Origin: Cryobacterium sp.
GTDB taxonomy: Bacteria > Actinomycetota > Actinomycetes > Actinomycetales > Microbacteriaceae
Direction: 5' to 3'
Assembly: GCA_014376815.1 (NCBI GenBank)
Contig: JACMQV010000124.1
Location: 1 to 34,899, forward strand
DNA: 34,899 nt
The position numbers were made by a program, and so were the translations under genes. The notes below the pieces were generated by a model. It did no database searches. It saw nothing but the letters and a program-made list of their open reading frames with translations, and was not told the DNA's origin. This document shows positions 16,358 through 25,901 of the stretch, piece by piece (within the stretch, counting starts at the first letter, position 1; each line of letters opens with the position of its first letter).

Positions 16358-17713
16358 CTAGCGGGCGCGGATGATCTTGCGCAGCTTGGCGAGCCGGGCT
16401 GAGACGTCGCGCTCGTTGCCGTGCTCGGTCGGCTCGTAGTACCGCACATCGGCGATCTCGTCCGGCGGGTATTGCTGGGCCAGCACGCCGAGGACGTCGT
16501 CGTGCGGATATTTGTAGCCCTTCCCGTGGCCGAGCCGTTTGGCCCCGGGATAGTGCGCGTCGCGCAAGTGCCTGGGCACACGGCCGGTCTTGCCGGCCCG
16601 AACATCGGCGAAGGCCCTGTCCAGGGCCAGGTAGGAAGCGTTGGACTTCGGAGCGGTGGCCAGGTGCACGACTGCCTGGGCGAGCGGGATGCGCCCCTCC
16701 GGCATCCCGATGTACTGCACGGCATCGGCGGCGGCGATGGCGATCAGCAGGGACTGCGGGTCGGCCATGCCGATGTCCTCCGACGCCAGGACGATGATGC
16801 GTCGGCAGATGAAGCGGGGGTCTTCACCGGCCTCGATCATACGGGCCAGGTAGTGCAGCGACGCGTCGACATCCGAACCGCGGACGGACTTGATGAACGC
16901 GCTGATGACGTCATAGTGCTCGTCTCCGTTGCGGTCGTAGCGCAGCAACGCCCGGTCCACCGCGAGGGCGACGATTTCGGTGGTGATGACCGGCTTGGTG
17001 TCCGAGCCCGGTTCGGATGCTCCGGGCAGAACCGACGACGCGGCCGAGACGGATGCGGCCTCCAGCGCGGTGAGCGCCCGGCGGGCATCCCCCGACGCCA
17101 GCCGGATGATCGCGGCCCGGGCCTCAGGGTCGAGAACGAACCGGTCCGCGAGGCCGCGCGGCTCGACCACGGCACGGTCGACGACGATGCCGAGGTCTTC
17201 GTCGCTGAGGGTCTCCAGGGTCAGCAGCAGGGACCGCGACAGGAGCGGGGAGATGACCGAGAAGGACGGGTTCTCCGTGGTCGCGGCCACCAGGATGATG
17301 ACGCCGTTCTCCACCCCGGGCAGCAGGGCATCCTGTTGGGCCTTGCTGAACCGGTGGATCTCGTCGAGGAACAGGACGGTGGAGAGCCCATAGAGGTCGC
17401 GGCTCGTGCGCGCCTCCTCCATCACCTGACGCACGTCACGTACGCCGGCCGACACGGCGGACAACTCCACGAACCGACGCCCGGAGCTGTGCGCGATGGC
17501 CTGGGCGAGGGTGGTCTTGCCGGTCCCCGGCGGCCCCCAGAGGATGACGGACACGGCACCCTGCTCCCCCGTCTTGTCGCTGGCCAGACTCACGAGCGGC
17601 GAGCCGGGGGTCAACAGGTGCTTCTGGCCGGCAACCTCGTCCAGGCTCTTCGGGCGCATCCGCACGGCGAGGGGCGTGGCGCCGCTGCGCAGTCCCGGTT
17701 GAACATCCTCCAT
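16358..17713 (-). CDS. rarA: Replication-associated recombination protein A (RarA/MgsA AAA+ ATPase)
   Basis: A 451-residue AAA+ ATPase of the RarA/WRNIP1 family, clamp-loader-like, acting at stalled replication forks. Walker A is GPPGTGKTT at 60-68, Walker B is [10 protein letters not shown] near 113-122, the sensor is ATTENPSF, and the arginine finger region is SRSLLL. The C-terminal tetramerisation part carries the signatures [37 protein letters not shown] and YKYPHD. The start is ATG 17713, where GGAGGG abuts the codon too closely to be ideal; no better in-frame start is seen. It is transcribed divergently from the cyclophilin gene across 172 bases. Confidence 0.93.
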   Translation of the reverse strand: MEDVQPGLRSGATPLAVRMRPKSLDEVAGQKHLLTPGSPLVSLASDKTGEQGAVSVILWGPPGTGKTTLAQAIAHSSGRRFVELSAVSAGVRDVRQVMEEARTSRDLYGLSTVLFLDEIHRFSKAQQDALLPGVENGVIILVAATTENPSFSVISPLLSRSLLLTLETLSDEDLGIVVDRAVVEPRGLADRFVLDPEARAAIIRLASGDARRALTALEAASVSAASSVLPGASEPGSDTKPVITTEIVALAVDRALLRYDRNGDEHYDVISAFIKSVRGSDVDASLHYLARMIEAGEDPRFICRRIIVLASEDIGMADPQSLLIAIAAADAVQYIGMPEGRIPLAQAVVHLATAPKSNASYLALDRAFADVRAGKTGRVPRHLRDAHYPGAKRLGHGKGYKYPHDDVLGVLAQQYPPDEIADVRYYEPTEHGNERDVSARLAKLRKIIRAR

Positions 17714-17777
17714 CCCTCCAGCGTAGTTTGTGCCGGTGACCGGGCGAACAGGGCCGGATTCTGAGCCGCGCCCCTGT

Positions 17778-17806
17778 TTGGCTGGACTGACCCGGTTGCG
17801 TAGAGT
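17778..17806 (+). promoter_or_regulatory. Candidate sigma-70-type promoter for the cyclophilin gene
   Basis: TTGGCT (17778-17783) and TAGAGT (17801-17806) are separated by exactly 17 bases, about 80 bases before the cyclophilin GTG. Both hexamers match the consensus at four of six positions. It lies in the divergent gap shared with rarA. Prediction by eye only. Confidence 0.4.
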
Positions 17807-17885
17807 TCAACGAGGTTCGGGCGCCAGTCGCGCCGGGGCCGTCCCTGCGTGATCTGGCTGTGTGTGGCCCCCTGGAGGATACGAC

Positions 17886-18683
17886 GTGGTACCGAACAAG
17901 AAACAAGACCGCGAAGCCCGCGAGGCGCGCGTGCGCGTTCGCGCTTTCCAGGCCCGGCGGGCGGTGCACGAGCACCAGCAGAAGCGCCGTGTGCGGGACA
18001 ACGTCTTGGCCGGCCTCGCCGTGATCGCCGTGCTGGCCCTCACCGTGGGAGCTCAGGTGGCCTTCTTCACCGGCGGCCCCGGAAATGCCCCCTCGGCCTC
18101 GGGCACCCCCACCCCGTCGGCCAGCGAAACGGCGGCGGCCGGCGCGAACTCGGGTGACGTTCCGCCCAGCAGCCTGGCCGAAGGCCGCACCTGGACGGGC
18201 ACGATGGCTCTGAACGGCATCCCGCTGAAGATCGAACTCGACGGTGCCCTCGCACCGCAGGCCGTGTCGTCCGCGGTCAGCCTGATCAATTCCGGCTTCT
18301 ACCAGGACCTGTCCTGCCACCGCTTGACCACCGGCGGCTTCTTCGTGCTGCAGTGCGGCGATCCCGAGGGCACCGGCGCCGGCGGACCCGGTTACAGCTA
18401 CGGCCCGGTCGAGAACGCCCCCGCCGACAATGTGTACCCGGCCGGCACCCTGGCCATGGCCCGCCAGGGCGGCAACGGGTACAGCATGGGCAGCCAGTTC
18501 TTCATCGTCTACGACGACACCACCATCCCCGCCGACGCGGCCGGCGGGTACACCGTGCTGGGCAAGGTCACCAGCGGACTTGACCAGATCAAGGGCCAGA
18601 TCACGGATGCCGGGGTCACCGGCGGCTCCACGGGTGGCGCTCCCGTGGTGCCCACAACCATCACTCAGGTATCAGTTCAGTAG
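17886..18683 (+). CDS. Membrane-anchored cyclophilin-type peptidyl-prolyl isomerase
   Basis: A 265-residue cis-trans prolyl isomerase placed outside the membrane. A basic, charged N-terminus (residues 1-44) precedes one membrane helix at about 48-68, then a Ser/Thr/Pro/Ala-rich linker to about 95 and the cyclophilin domain. The active-site region reads CHRLTTGGFFVLQCGD, with the catalytic Arg and the substrate-pocket Phe of the family. GTLAMARQGGNGYSMGSQFFI supplies the rest of the pocket. GTG 17886 is chosen because GGAGG at 17874-17878 precedes it by 7 bases. The position next to relA and the DUF349 gene resembles the relA-ppiB neighbourhood of other Actinobacteria. Its stop codon overlaps a TAGAAT element that may be the -10 of the next gene. 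Confidence 0.9.
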   Translation: MVPNKKQDREAREARVRVRAFQARRAVHEHQQKRRVRDNVLAGLAVIAVLALTVGAQVAFFTGGPGNAPSASGTPTPSASETAAAGANSGDVPPSSLAEGRTWTGTMALNGIPLKIELDGALAPQAVSSAVSLINSGFYQDLSCHRLTTGGFFVLQCGDPEGTGAGGPGYSYGPVENAPADNVYPAGTLAMARQGGNGYSMGSQFFIVYDDTTIPADAAGGYTVLGKVTSGLDQIKGQITDAGVTGGSTGGAPVVPTTITQVSVQ

Positions 18684-18773
18684 AATCACGCAAACGATGC
18701 GCAGCCTTGCAATAGGCTTGACGCAGTATTGGCTCCTTCGTGAGCGCCCGACGACATCATTAAGGTGAGGCTC

Positions 18774-20006
18774 TTGACTACGACAGATCAGCAACCATGG
18801 GGTCGCGTAGACGAAACCGGCACGGTTTACGTGCGCGAAGCGACCGGCGAACGCGCCGTGGGGCAGTATCCCGACGCGACGCCGGAAGAGGCACTGGCCT
18901 ACTTCGAACGCAAATACGTTGAACTCAACGGTCAGGTCACGCTGCTGGAACAGCGTGCAAAGGGTGGCGCTCCCGCCGCCGACATCGCGAAGTCCGTCGC
19001 GCACCTGACCGAGACGGTGGCCAACGCCAACGCCGTGGGCAACCTGGCCGCGCTGGCAACCCGCCTCGGCGCACTCGGCGGTGCGGTGAGCGAGCTCACG
19101 GAGCAGCAGAGCGCCGAGTCGAAGGCCGCGGCCGTCGCCGCCATCGCCGAGCGCGCGGCCATCGTCGCCGAAGCCGAGGCTCTCGCGGCCGAAGACCCGG
19201 CCAAAACGCAGTGGAAGCAGACCAGCGCCGCCCTCGAGGCGCTCTTCGCCAAGTGGCAGGCGCACCAGCACGACGCCCCGCGCATCCCCAAGGGCGAGGC
19301 CAACGACCTGTGGAAGCGATTCCGGGCCGCCCGCACCACGATCGAGCAGAACCGCAAGGCGTTCTTCGCCGAGTTGGACAGCGCCCACAAGGACGTCCGC
19401 AACCGTAAGCAGCACCTGATCGAGCAGGCCGAAGCCCTCGCACCCAAGGGCGCGGACGGCATCCCCGTCTACCGCAACCTGCTCGACGAGTGGAAGCTGG
19501 CCGGCCGCAGCGGCAAGAAGCAGGACGACGCCATGTGGGCCAAGTTCAAGGCTGCCGGTGACGTGCTGTACTCCGTAAAGTCGGAAATCGACGCGCAGGA
19601 CAACGAGGAGTTCGCCGGCAACCTGGAGCAGAAGCTCGAGTTGCTCACCGAAGCCGAACTGCTGCTGACCGAAACGGACCGCACCAAGGCCCGCACCGCC
19701 CTGAGCCAGGTCCAGCGCCGGTGGGATGCGATCGGCAAGGTGCCGCGCGATTCCGTCAAGCCGATTGAGGACCGCATGCGCAAGGTCGAGGCCGCCGTCC
19801 GCAAGCTGGACGACGACCACTGGAAGCGCAACAACCCGGAGACCAAGGCGCGGGCCGAGGGGATGGCCGGTCAGCTGCACGACGCCATCGCGAAGCTCGA
19901 GGCCGAACTGGCCGAGGCCCAGGCCGGCAAGGACGCCGCCGCGATCGCCCAGGCGACCGAGGCCCTGGAGACCCGCAAGGCGTGGTTGAAGGCCATCGGC
20001 CAGTAG
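18774..20006 (+). CDS. DUF349 helical repeat protein
   Basis: A 410-residue soluble, almost wholly helical protein containing about three DUF349 units, recognisable by recurring W-K-x-A/L-G and LWxRFRAAR-type motifs near 155-190, 235-275 and 320-345. A short N-terminal beta-rich head (PWGRVDETGTVYVRE) comes first. A coiled-coil tail closes it (about 370-400, Ala/Glu/Lys-rich). The function is not firmly known. TTG 18774 is preferred because AAGGTGAGG lies just upstream; a GTG at 18765 lies within that sequence and has no site of its own. The gene follows the cyclophilin on the same strand and ends at a strong hairpin. Confidence 0.85.
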   Translation: MTTTDQQPWGRVDETGTVYVREATGERAVGQYPDATPEEALAYFERKYVELNGQVTLLEQRAKGGAPAADIAKSVAHLTETVANANAVGNLAALATRLGALGGAVSELTEQQSAESKAAAVAAIAERAAIVAEAEALAAEDPAKTQWKQTSAALEALFAKWQAHQHDAPRIPKGEANDLWKRFRAARTTIEQNRKAFFAELDSAHKDVRNRKQHLIEQAEALAPKGADGIPVYRNLLDEWKLAGRSGKKQDDAMWAKFKAAGDVLYSVKSEIDAQDNEEFAGNLEQKLELLTEAELLLTETDRTKARTALSQVQRRWDAIGKVPRDSVKPIEDRMRKVEAAVRKLDDDHWKRNNPETKARAEGMAGQLHDAIAKLEAELAEAQAGKDAAAIAQATEALETRKAWLKAIGQ

Positions 20007-20020
20007 CCGGCGCGCGCGGT

Positions 20021-20071
20021 CCTGTTCGTCAACAGGAGTGGGAACGGGGATCTGTCCACAGATCCCCGTTC
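20021..20071. terminator. Twin hairpins after the DUF349 gene
   Basis: A small stem CCTGTT/AACAGG (20021-20036, loop CGTC) is followed by a perfect 13-bp stem GAACGGGGATCTG/CAGATCCCCGTTC (20042-20071, loop TCCA). They start 15 bases past the DUF349 stop. The second stem ends 40 bases before the next gene's start, so it may also shield or attenuate that gene. No T-run follows. Confidence 0.75.
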
Positions 20072-20110
20072 TGGTATCTGCACGCCTCGACCGGGCCGCA
20101 CGCTGGTCCC

Positions 20111-20776
20111 ATGAACTCGCGATTGCAGCCGGTGCTTTCCCCCCGGGACCTCCCCCTCGCTGAACTGTGCAGCGCGCGACTCGACGGGGAGGTCTTCTCC
20201 CTGGGTGATTTCTGGTGCCCGGTCGACGAACTCGACGACTGCCCGAGCCGGGCCCGCGCGGCGGGCCTGCTCGTGTCCCCGCGAGCCATCGCGGAGCGGC
20301 TGACTGCCGTGTGGATCTACGGTCTGGCGCCCGAGCCGGGCCAACACCAGTTCTGCGTCAACGTGTCAGCACGGGTGCATCTCGTTCCCTCCCCCAGGCT
20401 GCGGATCCGTGAGGTCAGGTGCGCCCCCGACCAGGTGCAGACGATTTCCGGCCTGCGGGTCACTCTCCCGCTTCGCACCTGCGTCGACCTGGCACGGTGG
20501 AACACGGAGGCGGCTCCGGGTGCGGACGCCGACATGCATCCGCTGCAGCGGGGAGCGCTCGTGCCCCTGATCGCAGCACTCCTGCGGTTCGCCGGCCACA
20601 CCAGCGTCGAACCGGCCCGGCGCCTGTGCACGGGTGCCAACCTGCCGTTCAAGGTTCAGGCCCTGGCCCGGCTGGACGAAGCGCAGGCCCTCATGGAAGC
20701 CGCAGTGCTGAACGACGCGCTGCTGGACGACGCGTCGCCGCAGCAGGCACCCCGGCCCCGGATTGCCCCGGAGTAG
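20111..20776 (+). CDS. Hypothetical protein resembling AbiEi-type (type IV antitoxin-like) actinobacterial proteins
   Basis: A 221-residue protein with no signal peptide or membrane helix. The layout recalls AbiEi/DUF559-neighbour proteins common in Microbacteriaceae: an N-terminal HTH-like part (about 25-60), an AVWIYGLAP segment, and a beta-rich middle with LRIREVRCAP, SGLRVTLPLRTCVDLAR. I see no nuclease domain and no adjacent toxin gene, so a working toxin-antitoxin pair is not supported. ATG 20111 is the first start after the hairpin at 20042-20071; its ribosome-binding site is weak. The gene converges on relA with 16 bases between stop codons and no obvious terminator between. Confidence 0.6.
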   Translation: MNSRLQPVLSPRDLPLAELCSARLDGEVFSLGDFWCPVDELDDCPSRARAAGLLVSPRAIAERLTAVWIYGLAPEPGQHQFCVNVSARVHLVPSPRLRIREVRCAPDQVQTISGLRVTLPLRTCVDLARWNTEAAPGADADMHPLQRGALVPLIAALLRFAGHTSVEPARRLCTGANLPFKVQALARLDEAQALMEAAVLNDALLDDASPQQAPRPRIAPE

Positions 20777-20792
20777 TGCGGAGCGGACCGGA

Positions 20793-23066
20793 CTAGCCGT
20801 CGTTGACGCGGTACACGTCGTACACGGCGTCGATCCGGCGAACGGCATTGAGCACCCGGTCGAGGTGCGTGGTGTCCCCCATCTCGAACACGAACCGGCT
20901 GATCGCCAGGCGGTCGGAGGAGGTGTGCACCGTGGCGGAAAGGATGTTGACGTGGTGCTCGGACAGCACCCGGGTGACATCCGAGAGCAGCCCGGACCGG
21001 TCCAGGGCCTCGATCTGGATCTGGACCAGGAACAGGCTCTTGGAGGTCGGCGCCCAGTCGACGTCGATCATGCGCTCCGGTTCCTTGAGCAGGGACTGCA
21101 CATTGCGGCAGGTCGCCTGGTGCACGGACACGCCGGCACCGCGGGTGATGAATCCGACGACCTTGTCGCCCGGCACGGGGGTACAGCAGCGGGCGAGTTT
21201 GACCAGGATGTCGGGGGCCCCCCGCACCAGGATGCCCGAATCACTGTTCCGGAGCGTCTGCGTGCGCCCGTTCGGGGCGAACGGGAGATCGGTGGCATCG
21301 CTCTCCTCGACGCTCTGCAGCGTCGCCACGACCTTCTCCAGCACGGACTGCGTGGACACATGCCCTTCGCCGACGGCCGCATAGAGGGCGGAGACGTCCT
21401 CGTACTTCATCACCGCGGCCACCTCAGCGAAAGAGTCCTGGTTCATCAGCTTCTGCAGCGGGAGGTTCTGCTTGCGCATGGCGCGGGCGATCGCGTCCCG
21501 GCCCTGCTCGATCGCCTCCTCCCGACGTTCCTTGGTGAACCACTGGCGGATCTTATTGCGCGCCCGTGGGCTCTTGACGAAGTTCAGCCAGTCCTTGCTG
21601 GGACCGGAGTCGGGGTTCTTCGACGTGAAGACCTCCACGACGTCACCGGTGATCAGCGGGCTTTCCAGGGGCACGAGACGCCCGTTGACCTTGGCACCCA
21701 TCGTGCGGTGGCCGACCTCAGTGTGCACGGCATAGGCGAAGTCCACCGGCGTGGCATCAGCGGGCAGGCCGATCACGCGGCCCTTGGGTGTGAAGACGTA
21801 CACCTCTTTGGCGCCGATTTCGTAGCGGAGCGAGTCGAGGAACTCCCCCGGGTCTGCCGTCTCGGCCTGCCAATCGGAGATGTGCGCCAGCCACGCCATG
21901 TCGGTGTCGCTCTGCGGGCCCGGGCCGGAACTCTTCCCGGTCGTCTGTTCCTTGTACTTCCAGTGCGAGGCCACACCGAACTCGGCGCGCTGGTGCATCT
22001 CCTGGGTGCGGATCTGGATTTCCACCGCTCGACCACTCGGGCCGAGGACCGTCGTGTGCAACGACTGGTAGAGGTTGAACTTGGGGGTGGCGATGTAGTC
22101 CTTGAACCGGCCCGGCAGTGGGGTCCAGCGCGCGTGGATGGCCCCGAGAACGGCATAGCAGTCGCGAACGGAGTTGACGAGCACCCGGATGCCGACCAGG
22201 TCGTAGATCTCGTCGAACTCCCGCCCACGAACGACCATCTTCTGGTAGATCGAGTAGTACTGCTTGGGCCGGCCGGCCACCTTCCCCCGGATCCGCGCCG
22301 CCTTCAGGTCATCGACGATGGAGTCGATGACATGCTGCACGAATTCTTCGCGCTGCGGGGTGCGTTGTTTGACGAGGCTGTCGATTTCGGCGTAGAGCTT
22401 GGGGTAGAGCACCGCGAACGAGAGGTCTTCCAGTTCCCACTTGATGGTCTGGATTCCCAGTCGGTGCGCGAGCGGGGCATAGATCTCAAGGGTCTCGGTG
22501 GCCTTGCGCACGGCTGATTCCGCCGGCACGAAACCCCAGGTGCGGGCGTTGTGCAGCCGGTCCGCGAGCTTGATGATCAGCACGCGGATGTCCTTCGACA
22601 TCGCCACGATCATCTTGCGCACGGTCTCGGCCTGCGTGCTGTCGCCGTACTTGACCTTGTCGAGTTTGGTCACACCGTCGACGAGCATGGTGATCTCGTC
22701 GCCGAAATCGCTCCGCAGCTGATCGAGCGTGTACTCGGTGTCCTCGACGGTGTCGTGCAGGAGGGCGGCGGCGACCGTCTTCGGCCCGATGCCGAGGTCG
22801 GCGAGGATCTGGGAGACCGCGACCGGGTGGGTGATGTAGGGCTCACCGCTGCGCCGGAATTGCCCCTCGTGCGCCCGTTCGGCCGTGGTGTAGGCGCGCT
22901 CGACGATCGATAGATCGACCTTCGGGTGATGCATCCGGACCGTCTTGAGCAGGGTGTCGACGGCCCCGACCGGTTGCGCCCGAGAGAAGATGCGCGGCAC
23001 GAGGCGGCGCAGGGACGCGGGCGGCACCTGCCCCGGGACGGCAGGAGGAGACGTCAGATCGGTCAT
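20793..23066 (-). CDS. relA: Bifunctional (p)ppGpp synthetase/hydrolase (Rel)
   Basis: A 757-residue stringent-response enzyme that makes (p)ppGpp from ATP and GTP/GDP and hydrolyses it. The HD hydrolase domain is intact (His80, His104-Asp105 in LLHDTVED). The synthetase domain follows, with RFKD at residues 320-323: the RXKD form found in bifunctional Rel, not the EXDD form of monofunctional RelA. After these come the TGS domain (EVYVFTPKGRVIGLP ... near 415-475), a helical/zinc-finger-like part with LARCCTPVPGD, and the C-terminal ACT domain (LFLVQIQIEALDRSGLLSDVTRVL). ATG 23066 follows GGAGGTGACGG. The gene lies alone, 80 bases after secF, with a likely promoter at 23091-23096. The adenine phosphoribosyltransferase gene often found between secF and relA in Actinobacteria is absent. 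Confidence 0.96.
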   Translation of the reverse strand: MTDLTSPPAVPGQVPPASLRRLVPRIFSRAQPVGAVDTLLKTVRMHHPKVDLSIVERAYTTAERAHEGQFRRSGEPYITHPVAVSQILADLGIGPKTVAAALLHDTVEDTEYTLDQLRSDFGDEITMLVDGVTKLDKVKYGDSTQAETVRKMIVAMSKDIRVLIIKLADRLHNARTWGFVPAESAVRKATETLEIYAPLAHRLGIQTIKWELEDLSFAVLYPKLYAEIDSLVKQRTPQREEFVQHVIDSIVDDLKAARIRGKVAGRPKQYYSIYQKMVVRGREFDEIYDLVGIRVLVNSVRDCYAVLGAIHARWTPLPGRFKDYIATPKFNLYQSLHTTVLGPSGRAVEIQIRTQEMHQRAEFGVASHWKYKEQTTGKSSGPGPQSDTDMAWLAHISDWQAETADPGEFLDSLRYEIGAKEVYVFTPKGRVIGLPADATPVDFAYAVHTEVGHRTMGAKVNGRLVPLESPLITGDVVEVFTSKNPDSGPSKDWLNFVKSPRARNKIRQWFTKERREEAIEQGRDAIARAMRKQNLPLQKLMNQDSFAEVAAVMKYEDVSALYAAVGEGHVSTQSVLEKVVATLQSVEESDATDLPFAPNGRTQTLRNSDSGILVRGAPDILVKLARCCTPVPGDKVVGFITRGAGVSVHQATCRNVQSLLKEPERMIDVDWAPTSKSLFLVQIQIEALDRSGLLSDVTRVLSEHHVNILSATVHTSSDRLAISRFVFEMGDTTHLDRVLNAVRRIDAVYDVYRVNDG

Positions 23067-23090
23067 CCGTCACCTCCATCCCTCACCACA

Positions 23091-23096
23091 ATTATG
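23091..23096 (-). promoter_or_regulatory. Candidate -10 element of relA
   Basis: CATAAT on the minus strand, one base from TATAAT, 24 bases upstream of the relA ATG. A start about 7 bases downstream would leave a leader of about 18 bases, just enough for the GGAGG site. No convincing -35 is seen. Confidence 0.4.
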
Positions 23097-23146
23097 GCTG
23101 TTACCCACTCGAATCTGATACCACGGGCGGGAACAGCGACAGAACG

Positions 23147-24163
23147 CTAAGCCGTGATCTTCTCGGCGGTCTTCGTCGACGCATCGGCCTTCGCGCGGAG
23201 GGCCAGCACCTTCAGGTCCCGCTTGCGGATCTCCGGCTCGGCCGAGCGCAGCTGCGCGTAGAGGGGAGACGCGATGAAGATCGTCGAGTATGCCCCCGCG
23301 ATGATTCCGATCAGAAGCGCCAGCGAGATGTCGCGCAGGGTGCCGGCACCCAGCACCAGGGCGCCGATGAACAGGATCGAACCGACCGGCAGCACGGCGA
23401 CGACGGACGTGTTGATTGAACGCACCAGGGTCTGGTTGACGGCCAGGTTCACCGATTCCCCAAAGGTGCGGCGCGAATCCGTGACATCCGCGGCCGTGTT
23501 CTCGCGGATCTTGTCGAACACCACGACGGTGTCATACAGCGAGTAGCCGAGGATGGTCAGGAAGCCGATCACGGCCGCCGGGGTGATCTCGAACCCGGTG
23601 ATGCCGTAGAACCCGGCGGTGATCACGAGGTCGTGCAGCAGCGCGATCATGGCCGCCGCCGCCATCTTCCAGGTGCGGAAGTAGAGCGCCATGCCGATCC
23701 CCGCGAGGACGAGGAAGATCGCCAGCCCCCGCAGGGCCTGCCCGGTGATGTCGGCACCCCACGACGGGCCGATGAAGGATGCGGTGACCTGGTCCTTCGG
23801 GACCGAGTACGAGTCGGCCAGGGCGGCGCGCACATCGCGACTCTCCTGGGCGCTGAGCTGATCGGTCTGCACTCGGATGCCGGAGCTGCCGACGTTGGAC
23901 ACCTTGGGAACCGCGGAGGGCACCACGGTGTTCACGGCCTCAGCCGCCGTGGCCTGATCCTGCTTCGGCACGTCGGAAACCACGAACTCGGATCCGCCGG
24001 TGAACTCGATACCGAAGACGAAACCGCCGCGGAGCTGGGGAACGACCAGGGCGATCAGGATCATGACGCACGCAACGACGTACCACGTGTTGCGCCGACC
24101 GATGATGTTGAACGATCGCTGGCCGGTGTGCAGGTCATTGCCGAACTGGGAGAAGCTGGCCAT
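23147..24163 (-). CDS. secF: Protein translocase subunit SecF
   Basis: A 338-residue inner-membrane protein, partner of SecD, that uses the proton gradient to help pull exported proteins through SecYEG. The first membrane helix is at about 26-46, followed by the conserved FGIEFTGGSEFVV, an external domain, and five further helices. Signatures are GYSLYDTVVVFDKIRENT and NQTLVRSINTS. The C-terminal tail is basic. Its ATG overlaps the secD stop by one base (TAATG), so translation is coupled to secD. Length and order are standard. Confidence 0.96.
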   Translation of the reverse strand: MASFSQFGNDLHTGQRSFNIIGRRNTWYVVACVMILIALVVPQLRGGFVFGIEFTGGSEFVVSDVPKQDQATAAEAVNTVVPSAVPKVSNVGSSGIRVQTDQLSAQESRDVRAALADSYSVPKDQVTASFIGPSWGADITGQALRGLAIFLVLAGIGMALYFRTWKMAAAAMIALLHDLVITAGFYGITGFEITPAAVIGFLTILGYSLYDTVVVFDKIRENTAADVTDSRRTFGESVNLAVNQTLVRSINTSVVAVLPVGSILFIGALVLGAGTLRDISLALLIGIIAGAYSTIFIASPLYAQLRSAEPEIRKRDLKVLALRAKADASTKTAEKITA

Positions 24164-25878
24164 TAGGAATCCTTCCCGTTCGAAGAGCGATCGGTGCTGG
24201 AACCGACGAGCTCCTGCGCTTTGCGCTCGGCGATCGTTTGACGTTTGGCGGCCTCTTTACTGGCCGAGGACAGCTTGCCGGACGCGAGCTGCTGCGACGG
24301 CCGGAACTTGGCCCGCCCGCGATAGGTGGCACCCAGCGCCCGAGGGTCGAGTCCGCTGAAGCGGTGCCCCTCGTTGAAGAACCGGGTCTGGGCCAGCAGC
24401 TGGAGCATCGGGTGGGTGAAGAGCATGACGACGACGACGTCGACGATCGTGGTGAGGCCGAGGGTCAGGGCGAAGCCCTTGACGTTGCCGACCGCCACGA
24501 TGAAGAGCACGCCGGCGGCGAGGAAGTTCACGCCGTCCGAGGCGAGGATGGTTCGCAGGGCCCGCTTCCAGCCCGCTTCCACGGCCGACTCGAGTCCGCG
24601 GCCGTCCCGCAGCTCGTCGCGCACCCGCTCGAAGTAGACGATGAAGGAGTCGGCGGTGATGCCGATGGCCACGATCAACCCGGCGACACCGGCGAGGGAC
24701 AAACGGTACCCCTCCCGCCAGGACAGGATCGTGATGATCAGGTAGGTGATCAATGCCGCGACCGTCAGGGAGGCGATCGTCACGACGCCCAGCAACCGGT
24801 ACTGGAGAAGCGAGTAGATGACGACAAGGATCAGGCCGATCAGGCCGGCGATCAGACCGCCGAGGAGCTGGGAGGAGCCGAGCGTCGCGGAAATGGTGTC
24901 CTGGCTCTGCACCGTGAAGCTGATCGGCAGTGCGCCGAACTTGAGCTGGTCGGCGAGGACCTTGGACGAGTCCTTCGTGAAGTTTCCGCTGATCTGGGCG
25001 TTTCCGTCGGTGATCGCCGCGTTCGTGCGGGGGGCGGAGATGACCTGGCCGTCGAGAACGATGGCGAACTGGTTCTGCACGCCCTTGAGGCCGTTCAGCC
25101 GGGTGCTGACGTCGGCGAAGGCCTTGGTCCCCGTCTTGTCGAACTTCATGTTGACGACCCACTGGCCGGTGGTCGCGCCGCTCTGGTTCGTTTCCTGGCC
25201 GCTCGTGGCGTCCGAGACGTTCTCACCGCTGACTTCGACGGGGCCGAGGATGTACTTGACCGATCCGTCGGTCTCACAGGTGACGAGGGGCTTGTCGGCC
25301 GGCGCCACGTTGCTGGTGTCCAGCTTGCTGCAGTCGAACGCGTCGTACTGGGCCTGGAGCGCCGGGGTGATCCAGTTCGGGTCGCTGGCGTCGGTGGGCT
25401 GAACCGCCGGCGTGCTTGGCAGATTCGGGTCGGGAGTCGGGGTCGGCGTCGGCTTGCCGTCTGCTCCAACGCTCGCCTGCGAGGGTGCGGCGGCGACGAG
25501 GACGGGGCGGAATTCGAGCTTGGCTGAGGATTCGATCCGGTTGATCGTCGCGTCGTCGGGGATGCCCGGGATCGACACCACGATGTTCTGCCCGCCCTGG
25601 GTGTTGATCTCCGCCTCGGAGACGCCTGAGGCGTCAACCCGCTGCCGGATGATCGACACGGCATTGTCCAGCTGTTCAGCGGAAACGGACTGACCGGATT
25701 CGAGTTTCGGCGCGAGGATGATCTGCGTGCCACCCTCGAGGTCGAGGGCCAGCTTGGGCGTCCAGGAACCGCCGCCGGTGAGGACCCCGGCGGTGTTGAG
25801 AGCGATCAGACCGACGATGATCACACCCAGCCACGTGAGGGAACGCCAGGCCTTTTTGGCCGGAGACGACTTTGCCAC
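24163..25878 (-). CDS. secD: Protein translocase subunit SecD
   Basis: A 571-residue inner-membrane export factor that works with SecF and YajC at the Sec translocon. The first membrane helix is at about 15-35, then LALDLEGGTQIIL. A large external domain follows, enlarged by a Pro/Thr-rich low-complexity stretch (PTPTPTPDPNLPSTP). The membrane part has signatures GTITADSF-like (VAIGITADSFIVYFERVRDEL) and several helices. GTG 25878 (VAKSSPAKKAWRSL) fits related actinobacterial proteins; the frame opens upstream to an ATG at 25929, but that ATG lies inside a hairpin and the added residues are unlike the family. The ribosome-binding site is weak. It is 65 bases after yajC. Confidence 0.93.
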   Translation of the reverse strand: MAKSSPAKKAWRSLTWLGVIIVGLIALNTAGVLTGGGSWTPKLALDLEGGTQIILAPKLESGQSVSAEQLDNAVSIIRQRVDASGVSEAEINTQGGQNIVVSIPGIPDDATINRIESSAKLEFRPVLVAAAPSQASVGADGKPTPTPTPDPNLPSTPAVQPTDASDPNWITPALQAQYDAFDCSKLDTSNVAPADKPLVTCETDGSVKYILGPVEVSGENVSDATSGQETNQSGATTGQWVVNMKFDKTGTKAFADVSTRLNGLKGVQNQFAIVLDGQVISAPRTNAAITDGNAQISGNFTKDSSKVLADQLKFGALPISFTVQSQDTISATLGSSQLLGGLIAGLIGLILVVIYSLLQYRLLGVVTIASLTVAALITYLIITILSWREGYRLSLAGVAGLIVAIGITADSFIVYFERVRDELRDGRGLESAVEAGWKRALRTILASDGVNFLAAGVLFIVAVGNVKGFALTLGLTTIVDVVVVMLFTHPMLQLLAQTRFFNEGHRFSGLDPRALGATYRGRAKFRPSQQLASGKLSSASKEAAKRQTIAERKAQELVGSSTDRSSNGKDS

Positions 25879-25901
25879 CTGTGAACTCAGCTTTCTATGC
25901 T

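Noticed and set aside
20055-20063. TGTCCACAG in the 13-bp hairpin as a DnaA box
   Set aside because: It is a single imperfect match that forms the loop and stem of a terminator-like hairpin, with no other origin features.
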